Assembly (NCBI RefSeq): GCF_000377665.1
Contig: NZ_KB898653.1
Span: 62,001 to 126,000, forward strand
Length of the DNA: 64,000 nt
Origin: Vreelandella zhanjiangensis DSM 21076
Lineage (GTDB): Bacteria; Pseudomonadota; Gammaproteobacteria; Pseudomonadales; Halomonadaceae
Reading direction: 5' to 3'
The notes beneath the pieces were generated by a model that made no database searches, had not been told where the DNA came from, and was given only the letters and a program-made list of their open reading frames with translations. Of the stretch, positions 58,249 to 64,000 are shown piece by piece (position 1 is the stretch's first letter; the number at the start of each line of letters is the position of its first letter). Made by a program: the position numbers and the translations under genes.

Positions 58249-59256
58249 CTAAGGCATTTCGACGACCCGTTTACCTAAATTATCCCCATTAAGTAAACCA
58301 ATCAGCGCTGGCGCAACGCTATCCAGTCCGCCGGAAATTTTATCAAGCTTCCACGCGAGGCGTTTTTGAACGATAAGCGGCCGCATAAATTGTTGAAAGG
58401 CATCCCAGTAACGCAAGTAGTCGGGCACGACAAAAGGGTGACCCGCGACGTTTTTTTGCCTTAGCTGTGCAAAGTTATCAGGGCTTTTACGCGGATTAAG
58501 GGTCTGATACTGGCTTACTAACCCACACAGCACAATGCGTCCGTTAGTGGCCATTGAGTCAATCGCTGCCGTGAAGGCGCTCCCCCCGACATTTTCAAAG
58601 TTAAGCGTAATTCCAAAAGGCGCGGCGTCATGTAGCTGCTCGATATAATCCGGGCTGCGGTGGTTGAGTACGCTCTGAAAGCCTCTGTCATGCAGCCAGG
58701 CGCGCTTGTCGGCCCGCCCGGCCGTGACGATGACGTTTGCCCCCTGGCGCTGCGCAAGCTGCGCCGCGATAGAACCCACCGCGCCCGCGGCGGCGCTGAC
58801 CAGCACGGTATCTTGAGCAGTAGGCTGCCCCAAGCGTTGCATACCTACCCAGGCGGTAAACCCTGTCATTCCCAATGGATGCAGGTAGGCTTCTGGATCG
58901 CTACCCTCCGGAACAGGGATCAGCTGCTGCCCGTCAGAAGCAACGATCTCCTGCATGGGAAGGTGACCTACGACGAAATCGCCGCGCTTGAAAGAAGGCC
59001 CGTTGCTGGCAATCACTTCGGCCAACGTCCAGCCGGACAACGGGCTACCGGCGGCCCAGCGCTCTATATAGTCGTACCCGGCTGGCTGCATACGTGTACG
59101 CATATACGGATCAACGCTGATATAGCGGGGTTTTAACAGTAACTGTGGCGTGTCGGGCAGGCTAATCAATGTCTTTTGGATATGCTCAGGGCGCAACTCT
59201 CCCGCAGGTAAGAGTGCAAGCCTTAAGCCTATGGTGGTTTTTGTAGATGCGGTCAT
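58249..59256 (-). CDS. NADP-dependent oxidoreductase, CurA-like medium-chain reductase
   Basis: A 335-residue zinc-independent medium-chain reductase resembling E. coli CurA and plant double-bond reductases, which reduce alpha,beta-unsaturated ketones with NADPH. The N-terminal VDPYMRTRM, the central GMTGFTAWVGM, the cofactor motif VSAAAGAVGSIAAQLAQ and the downstream LNFENVGG are family features. No zinc-ligand pattern is seen. It stands apart, with no operon partner. The exact substrate is unknown. Confidence 0.88.
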   Translation of the reverse strand: MTASTKTTIGLRLALLPAGELRPEHIQKTLISLPDTPQLLLKPRYISVDPYMRTRMQPAGYDYIERWAAGSPLSGWTLAEVIASNGPSFKRGDFVVGHLPMQEIVASDGQQLIPVPEGSDPEAYLHPLGMTGFTAWVGMQRLGQPTAQDTVLVSAAAGAVGSIAAQLAQRQGANVIVTAGRADKRAWLHDRGFQSVLNHRSPDYIEQLHDAAPFGITLNFENVGGSAFTAAIDSMATNGRIVLCGLVSQYQTLNPRKSPDNFAQLRQKNVAGHPFVVPDYLRYWDAFQQFMRPLIVQKRLAWKLDKISGGLDSVAPALIGLLNGDNLGKRVVEMP

Positions 59257-59384
59257 GGCTATCCGTTCATTAAATTAATAGCGTTAACGTTACCGCGAAT
59301 AAAAGCCCAAGGCGTATTTAAGGCGTGTTTAAAAAGTCGTGTTCATAACATTATGACGGGGAGATGATAGGCAAAGAGAGCAGG

Positions 59385-59410
59385 TGCCCGCCACCCAAGG
59401 GTGGCGGGTA
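59385..59410 (-). terminator. Hairpin at the end of the HU/SCP2-like operon
   Basis: A GC-rich stem CCCGCCACCC / GGGTGGCGGG extended by a wobble and an A-T pair, 17 bases past the SCP2-like stop on the reverse strand. The loop is only a few bases and the downstream tract is pyrimidine-rich rather than pure T. Confidence 0.55.
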
Positions 59411-59426
59411 ACCGCTAGAAGTAGCG

Positions 59427-59783
59427 TTACAAGTACTTCAGCAGCTTTTGCAGCCTGTTCATATCGGCGGAGTCACCGACAAGGCGTACCTCGCCGTTGA
59501 GCATTCCGTCGAGGAAGGCCTGCTGCGTTGGTTTCCTGAGGATACGTAACGCGGCGTCTTGATCGCGAAAGCGTAACTCAAGATCCAAATCGACCGGCAA
59601 GCCTTTACCTGAAGTGATGCCTTTCGGTGTCATTCGGTAGTAACGGGCGACGGTTAAGTCTTCCGTGGCAATACCCCAGTCTAGGCCGCGCATTCGTTCA
59701 AGCTGTTCACGAAAGCGCGGCTTGCGGCGCAGGGCGCGTTTGAGCATAAAGCTCAGCAGCCACAGCGTCAGCTTGAGCTTCAT
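59427..59783 (-). CDS. Small SCP2-like (sterol carrier) domain protein
   Basis: A 118-residue basic protein, tentatively an SCP-2/UbiJ-like lipid-binding fold, judged from LDLELRFRDQDAALRILRKP, AFLDGMLNGEVRLVGD and DMNRLQKLLKYL. The first 20 residues are hydrophobic and then strongly basic (LKRALRRKPRFR). Its ATG overlaps the HU stop by one base (TAATG), so translation is coupled to HU. A lipid-carrier role is an inference from fold similarity only. Confidence 0.65.
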   Translation of the reverse strand: MKLKLTLWLLSFMLKRALRRKPRFREQLERMRGLDWGIATEDLTVARYYRMTPKGITSGKGLPVDLDLELRFRDQDAALRILRKPTQQAFLDGMLNGEVRLVGDSADMNRLQKLLKYL

Positions 59784-60055
59784 TAGGAAACGGCGTCCTT
59801 AAGCGCTTTACCCGGCTTGAATGCCACGTTTTTGCTCGCCGGAATTTGTAGAGGAGCGCCCGTTTGTGGGTTTTTACCGGTGCGCGCTGCACGCTCACGA
59901 ACGGTAAAGGTACCAAAACCAATCAAAGCCACATCTTCGCCTTTCGCGACGCTGTTGGTGATTTCATCCAGAATGACGTTCAGGACCTGGCCTGCTTTGT
60001 CTTTGGAGAGATCGGCACTTTCAGCGATGGCGGCAGCGAGTTCAGGTTTGCGCAT
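59783..60055 (-). CDS. hupB: HU-family nucleoid DNA-binding protein
   Basis: HU bends and compacts DNA as a dimer. The 90-residue protein starts MRKPELAAAIAE and contains VALIGFGTFTVRERAARTGKNPQTG, the DNA-binding arm LQIPASKNVAFKPGK and the closing LKDAVS, all typical. GAGGGGAATT gives a ribosome site and a TATACT -10-like hexamer lies at 60080-60085 (reverse strand). Another HU gene is expected elsewhere in the genome, so the hupB symbol is provisional. It is coupled to the downstream SCP2-like gene. Confidence 0.93.
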   Translation of the reverse strand: MRKPELAAAIAESADLSKDKAGQVLNVILDEITNSVAKGEDVALIGFGTFTVRERAARTGKNPQTGAPLQIPASKNVAFKPGKALKDAVS

Positions 60056-60160
60056 AAGGAATTCCCCTCATTAAAATTAAGTATAAAGTGTAGCGGTGTT
60101 ATTAAAAACGCCACCCAGGCTGGGTTAGCTTATCTAGCCTAGTCGTGAACGCGGTGAAAA

Positions 60161-61354
60161 TCAGCCCAGTAGCGCAGGTGCGGCTCTGGAAAGCTCCACT
60201 TTCCGTCTCACGCAGCCCCCTGTCAACGCAAAACCGACTAAATTCCCGTCTTTATCTTCACCAAGCGCGCTCATGTCGCCCCCTTCGCCCTCAATTCGCC
60301 AGCGTTCGGGTGGGGTAAGCGGTGGGTAGGCCACCACCGGCAATAGCGGTGTTTTAACGATAACGGGCCAGGCGCCGAAGCTTACCGGGGTTGGCGTGCC
60401 GGAAAGCGTTGCCGCCAGCGCCTTGGCACAGGCTTGTAGCGGCTGGACATACATGGCGTTGATGCTGTCGATACAGGCAACGTCTCCCAAGGCATAGATA
60501 TACGGATTTGAGGTGCGCAGGTAGCGGTCTACCTGAATACCCTGGTCAGAGACGGCAAGCCCTGCCGTTTTGGCTAACCCCGTTCTTGGGGCAAGGCCGG
60601 TGGCCAGTAAAACAATGTCAGCGTTGATGACCGCGTTATTATCCAGTGTCAGCCTGACGCTGCTGCCCTCGCCCACGTCGATATCCTTAAGCGTGCGGCC
60701 AAGCGCCAACTGGATACCTGCTTCGCCAAAGGCTTCGCCCAGTGCAACACCAAGCGGCTCAGGCAGGAGTCTGGGCAGCGGCGTGGCTTCCGGCGCAATC
60801 AGGCTTATCTGATGGCCGCCTGCGTGCAGGTCATTGGCGAATTCGCAGCCCACCAGACCCGCGCCGATAATGGCAATGCGCGCAGGACGCTCATGCAGAG
60901 CAGTGTAGAATCGCCGGTAGTCATCCAGATCGTTAATAACAAAAAAGTGCTGGGACACGCTTGCTGGAATGGCAAACGGTGCCCGGGGCTCGGCTCCGGT
61001 GGCAAGCACCAGGATATCGTAGGTCAGCGTTTGTCCATTGCTAAGTCTAAGCGTTTGGGTGTCTGCAGATACCTGCTCTACCGGGGTATAGGCCATGACC
61101 TGGATATTAAGCTCTTCAGCAAGGCCGGTGGCTGACTGCCTAGCCAGCTGGTCGGGCTTCAGCCCTTTCGCAAAGCCGGTCGAGAGAAGCGGTTTGCTGT
61201 AATCATCGCCGCTGTCGGCACTGACCAGCGTGATGCTGCGCTGATCGCCCAGACGGCGTAACGCTCGGGCAAGCCCAATGCCTGCCATTCCCGTGCCAAT
61301 AATGATCAGCTCGGCGTGGGTGGTGGTGGAGTCAACCGTATGTGATGCAGGCAT
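60161..61354 (-). CDS. Rubredoxin-NAD+ reductase-like FAD oxidoreductase
   Basis: A 397-residue two-dinucleotide-domain flavoprotein like Pseudomonas RubB/AlkT, which pass electrons from NADH to rubredoxin for alkane oxidation or oxidative-stress defence. Motifs: IIGTGMAGIGLARALRRL (FAD), DDYSKPLLSTGF, VLATGAEPRAPF, AIIGAGLVGCEFANDL (NADH) and PYIYALGDVACID. Pseudomonas has this gene at the same place between an HU gene and ubiC, accompanied by rubredoxins; none is found beside it here. Divergent from ubiC. Confidence 0.9.
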   Translation of the reverse strand: MPASHTVDSTTTHAELIIIGTGMAGIGLARALRRLGDQRSITLVSADSGDDYSKPLLSTGFAKGLKPDQLARQSATGLAEELNIQVMAYTPVEQVSADTQTLRLSNGQTLTYDILVLATGAEPRAPFAIPASVSQHFFVINDLDDYRRFYTALHERPARIAIIGAGLVGCEFANDLHAGGHQISLIAPEATPLPRLLPEPLGVALGEAFGEAGIQLALGRTLKDIDVGEGSSVRLTLDNNAVINADIVLLATGLAPRTGLAKTAGLAVSDQGIQVDRYLRTSNPYIYALGDVACIDSINAMYVQPLQACAKALAATLSGTPTPVSFGAWPVIVKTPLLPVVAYPPLTPPERWRIEGEGGDMSALGEDKDGNLVGFALTGGCVRRKVELSRAAPALLG

Positions 61355-61440
61355 GCCATCCCCAAATAGTCAGTGCAACAAAAGCTAATAAGACCACCAT
61401 GTTACACTACCCACTCTGTTTTTTTGCCAAGGAGCACTCG

Positions 61441-61998
61441 GTGGCGACTTCCTCTTTTCGGCAAGCACACGCTTTCCCTGTTTGGCAGCCCATGGCCGCG
61501 CTGCGCCCTGCCATGAGTGCTTCTTGGTGGCAGTGGGTGGCTTCTACCGATTCGTTAACCGCCCGCCTGATGGCAGCAGGGGGTGAAAAGCCGTTTCGTG
61601 TGCGGCTTTTACGCCAAGGCGTCGCCATGCCCCAGCCAGACGAGGCACAGGCCTTGGGGCTCGCGTTACGTCATTATGCCTGGCTACGTGAGGTGGCACT
61701 TTGCGTGAGCGATACGCCCTGGGTAGTGGCTCGCTCGGTGGCGCCTCTGACACAGTTACAGGGGCAGCATCTGGAGCAGTTGGGCGAGCGCTCGCTGGGT
61801 AGCTGGCTCTTTCGTCAGCCTGATTTGATCCGCGGCCCGCTTGAGGCCACCGCCTGTGCTCCACGCTTTGCTTACCCAACGGATGCCGAGAGCCTTTGGG
61901 GGCGGCGTTCCGTATTTCAGCATGCCGGGCTTTCACTGCTCGTGCAGGAGTACTTTTTATCCTCTATGGCTGATGATCTTCGCCTGCCTTCGCGGTAG
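61441..61998 (+). CDS. ubiC: Chorismate pyruvate-lyase
   Basis: UbiC removes pyruvate from chorismate to give 4-hydroxybenzoate, the first committed step of ubiquinone synthesis. Features are [51 protein letters not shown] and [10 protein letters not shown], with the catalytic Arg and Glu in the first and last. The GTG at 61441 has AAGGAG six bases ahead, giving 185 residues (E. coli 165); an upstream in-frame ATG at 61342 overlaps the divergent reductase start and is unlikely. ubiA follows after 35 bp. Confidence 0.94.
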   Translation: MATSSFRQAHAFPVWQPMAALRPAMSASWWQWVASTDSLTARLMAAGGEKPFRVRLLRQGVAMPQPDEAQALGLALRHYAWLREVALCVSDTPWVVARSVAPLTQLQGQHLEQLGERSLGSWLFRQPDLIRGPLEATACAPRFAYPTDAESLWGRRSVFQHAGLSLLVQEYFLSSMADDLRLPSR

Positions 61999-62033
61999 GC
62001 TTGCTCGGCATCTCTTCTTTTCGTGAGGTAAGC

Positions 62034-62924
62034 ATGGATCGTTCTTTGTTGCGGCCAACCGGGTGGGCGCGATTGGCAGATTTTTTACACTTGATGCGCC
62101 TGGACCGCCCCATTGGTACCTGGCTATTGATGTGGCCGACTCTATGGGCGCTCTGGGTGGCGGCGGAAGGTGTGCCGGGCCGTAACGTACTGCTTATTTT
62201 TGTGGCCGGTGTGTATGTAATGCGCGCCGCTGGCTGTGTGGTGAACGATTATGCCGACCGGCATTTTGATGGCCACGTAAAGCGCACCAAAAATCGCCCG
62301 CTGGCAACCGGACGTATCAGCGAAACCGAAGCCCAGCTGCTGTTTATCGGCCTAGTGGCGGTCGCGTTTATTTTAGTGTTGCTCACCAACTGGTTTACGG
62401 TGCTCTTATCGCTGGGTGGGGTCGTATTGGCGTTTATCTATCCGTTTATGAAGCGCTATACCCATTTTCCTCAGGTGGTGCTTGGGGCGGCTTTTTCCTG
62501 GGCGATCCCCATGGCGTTTGGCGCCGTATTAGGACATGTGCCGCTGGATGCCTGGCTGCTGTTTTTTGCCAACGTGCTCTGGACGGTGGCCTACGATACC
62601 CAGTACGCCATGGTTGATCGTGATGATGATTTGAAAATCGGCATTAAATCAACGGCAGTGCTTTTTGGTGACGCAGATCGTCTGATCATTGGCTTGTTGC
62701 AGATCGCCACGCTCGCGCTTTTGGCCTGGGTCGGCGTGCGCGTCGGGTTAGGCGGCTTTTTCTGGCTGGGACTTGCCGGTATGGCAGCGACATTTGTCCA
62801 TCAGCAGCGCCTGATTCGCCATCGTGAGCGTGACCCGTGCTTCCAGGCATTTTTGAATAACCACTGGGCTGGGCTGCTCATTTTTGCAGGCATTGCGCTT
62901 AGCGAATGGCCGGTTGTGGGGTAA
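62034..62924 (+). CDS. ubiA: 4-hydroxybenzoate octaprenyltransferase
   Basis: UbiA attaches the polyprenyl tail to 4-hydroxybenzoate in the inner membrane. The Asp-rich motifs that bind Mg-diphosphate are [20 protein letters not shown] and [20 protein letters not shown]. The start region [17 protein letters not shown] is typical. The ATG at 62034 with GAGG five bases ahead gives 296 residues (E. coli 290); an in-frame TTG at 62001 is rejected. It acts right after UbiC. Confidence 0.97.
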   Translation: MDRSLLRPTGWARLADFLHLMRLDRPIGTWLLMWPTLWALWVAAEGVPGRNVLLIFVAGVYVMRAAGCVVNDYADRHFDGHVKRTKNRPLATGRISETEAQLLFIGLVAVAFILVLLTNWFTVLLSLGGVVLAFIYPFMKRYTHFPQVVLGAAFSWAIPMAFGAVLGHVPLDAWLLFFANVLWTVAYDTQYAMVDRDDDLKIGIKSTAVLFGDADRLIIGLLQIATLALLAWVGVRVGLGGFFWLGLAGMAATFVHQQRLIRHRERDPCFQAFLNNHWAGLLIFAGIALSEWPVVG

Positions 62925-62945
62925 GCCTGCCCAGCGCGATTAATG

Positions 62946-62997
62946 CTTGTCATAGAAGTGTCATCAAGTCATGGTGTTATTGTCACTGAGATGTCAT
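62946..62997 (+). promoter_or_regulatory. Two Pho boxes upstream of phoB
   Basis: TGTCAT at 62948 and 62959 (11-bp spacing) and TGTCAC/TGTCAT at 62981 and 62992 (11-bp spacing) form two Pho-box-like direct repeats, starting 33 bp apart, ending 36 bases before phoB. This is the pattern of PhoB autoregulation. Confidence 0.85.
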
Positions 62998-63032
62998 TGA
63001 ATTTCCTTCTTTGAACACCGTGAGGCCCTGGG

Positions 63033-63722
63033 ATGACCGCCAAGACCGTTTTGATTGTCGATGATGAAGCGTCTATTCGCGAGATGATCGCCGTAGCGCT
63101 GGAAATGGCGGACTATCGCGTGCTTGAAGCGGATAACGCCCAGGATGCCCACGCGCTGGTGGTTGATCATCAGCCCGATTTGCTACTGCTTGATTGGATG
63201 ATGCCGGGCACCAGCGGTATTGAGCTGGCAAGGCGCTTGAAGCGTGAAGAAGCGACGGCTGAACTGCCCATTATTATGCTCACCGCCAAAGGCGAAGAGG
63301 ATAATAAGATTCAGGGGCTTGAATCGGGTGCGGATGATTACATTACCAAACCTTTTTCACCGCGCGAGCTGGTAGCACGCCTGAAAGCCGTACTGCGTCG
63401 CGCCACGCCACGCGGCGTGGAAGACCCGATCGAAATTAACGGACTGCTGCTGGATCCGGTTAGCCACCGCGTTAGCGCTCACGGTAAGGCGCTTGAAATG
63501 GGGCCTACCGAATACCGCCTGCTGCAGTTCTTTATGACCCATCAGGAGCGGGCTTACACACGCAGCCAGCTGCTGGATCAGGTGTGGGGCGGCAATGTCT
63601 ACGTTGAGGAGCGCACCGTGGATGTCCATATACGGCGCTTGCGTAAAGCATTGGGCGAAGTGCATCAGAACCTGATCCAGACGGTACGGGGTACCGGTTA
63701 TCGCTTCTCTGCCCGGGTCTAA
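63033..63722 (+). CDS. phoB: Phosphate regulon response regulator PhoB
   Basis: PhoB activates phosphate-starvation genes when phosphorylated by PhoR. The receiver has [10 protein letters not shown], phospho-acceptor Asp54 in [23 protein letters not shown] and [13 protein letters not shown]. The winged helix includes [44 protein letters not shown] and [10 protein letters not shown]. Length 229 equals E. coli. Two Pho boxes lie just upstream, and phoR follows after two bases. Confidence 0.97.
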   Translation: MTAKTVLIVDDEASIREMIAVALEMADYRVLEADNAQDAHALVVDHQPDLLLLDWMMPGTSGIELARRLKREEATAELPIIMLTAKGEEDNKIQGLESGADDYITKPFSPRELVARLKAVLRRATPRGVEDPIEINGLLLDPVSHRVSAHGKALEMGPTEYRLLQFFMTHQERAYTRSQLLDQVWGGNVYVEERTVDVHIRRLRKALGEVHQNLIQTVRGTGYRFSARV

Positions 63723-63724
63723 TC

Positions 63725-64000
63725 GTGCGCCTGTGGAGCCGTGAACTGTGGCGCATTGCCTGGTTAGCGACCATTGGGGTTTGCCTGGGATGGCTATTGG
63801 GTTCGGCAGGGCTGGGGTTATCGGCCGGATTGGCCGTCTGCCTGTTCTACCATCTACGTCAGCTACGCGTGCTGTTTCAGTGGCTCACCCTCAATCCGCA
63901 TAATGAACCGCCCGCAGCCAGTGGCATGTGGGGGGATCTGCTTGATCGTCTTTATCGCTATCAAAAAAGCCAGCGTATCACCCAGGGACGATTACGGGCG
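63725..64000 (+). CDS. phoR: Phosphate sensor kinase PhoR (5' part, cut by window)
   Basis: The first 92 codons of the kinase partner of PhoB, running off the right edge. Start is GTG two bases after the phoB stop. The visible part begins RLWSRELWRIAWLATIG, then two adjacent hydrophobic segments (about residues 10-24 and 26-42), as in PhoR, whose N-terminus has two close membrane helices and no large periplasmic domain, followed by a basic linker and the start of a PAS-leading region. The kinase domain is not in the window; identity rests on the N-terminus and position. Confidence 0.88.
   Translation, partial: MRLWSRELWRIAWLATIGVCLGWLLGSAGLGLSAGLAVCLFYHLRQLRVLFQWLTLNPHNEPPAASGMWGDLLDRLYRYQKSQRITQGRLRA

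Noticed and set aside
61342..61440. 33-residue N-terminal extension of UbiC
   Set aside because: It overlaps the divergent reductase start, and the GTG at 61441 has an ideal AAGGAG site.

Overview
The window looks like chromosomal DNA of a halophilic gammaproteobacterium, most likely Halomonas or a close relative in the Halomonadaceae. The evidence is the protein sequences, moderate-to-high GC, an NhaD-type Na+/H+ antiporter, and a core gene order that I recognise from Pseudomonas-like chromosomes (mnmG-rsmG-parA-parB-atpIBEFHAGDC-glmU-glmS; pyrE/crc/rph/yicC; gmk-rpoZ-spoT-ridA; oxyR-recG; ubiC-ubiA-phoB-phoR). Genus assignment is inference. I saw no rRNA, tRNA, CRISPR array, insertion sequence or prophage.

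Layout. 1-6.3 kb: 3' part of hemJ, a CLC anion transporter, argC, erpA and a complete polar amino acid ABC importer (binding protein, permease, ATPase) ending in a strong terminator. 6.4-6.8 kb: a gene-free segment with several DnaA boxes and an AT-rich stretch, the probable replication origin. 6.9-18.5 kb: mnmG, rsmG, the parAB partition genes and the full nine-gene F1Fo ATP synthase operon with its own promoter and terminator. 18.6-29 kb: mgtE, a PAP2 phosphatase and a CDF metal exporter (both reverse), then uppP, apbE, glmU, glmS and nhaD. 29-33.8 kb: a CBS protein and a QseBC/PmrAB-like two-component pair (reverse), a GNAT acetyltransferase, a tandem palindromic repeat, a compact transcription unit for a predicted 27-residue membrane peptide, and a c5-type cytochrome. 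33.9-40 kb: rep, trmL, pyrE, a Crc-like nuclease-fold protein without the catalytic residues, rph and yicC. 40-48 kb: accessory genes inserted between yicC and gmk (MHYT-GGDEF-EAL, DUF1016 nuclease, pirin, DNA glycosylase, MFS exporter, glycine-zipper lipoprotein, extensin-like protein). 48-64 kb: gmk, rpoZ, spoT, ridA, an epimerase, oxyR, recG, a YccS-like protein, an oxidoreductase, an SCP2-like protein with HU, a rubredoxin reductase, ubiC, ubiA, phoB and the start of phoR.

How the parts work together. The origin, partition proteins, HU, Rep and RecG serve chromosome replication, segregation and repair. ATP synthase, NhaD, MgtE, CLC and CDF proteins handle proton, sodium, magnesium, chloride and heavy-metal fluxes, as suits a salt-loving cell. 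GlmU, GlmS, UppP and Gmk feed envelope and nucleotide synthesis. SpoT, the omega subunit RpoZ, Crc-like protein, OxyR, PhoBR and a c-di-GMP enzyme form a regulatory set. The most noteworthy items are the origin-like region with no dnaA beside it and no GATC, the tiny membrane-peptide gene, two sets of short tandem repeats in intergenic DNA, the catalytically degenerate Crc-like protein, and paired DnaA boxes far from the origin. I did not find a convincing wholly new multi-gene system here; most of the window is conserved core genome.
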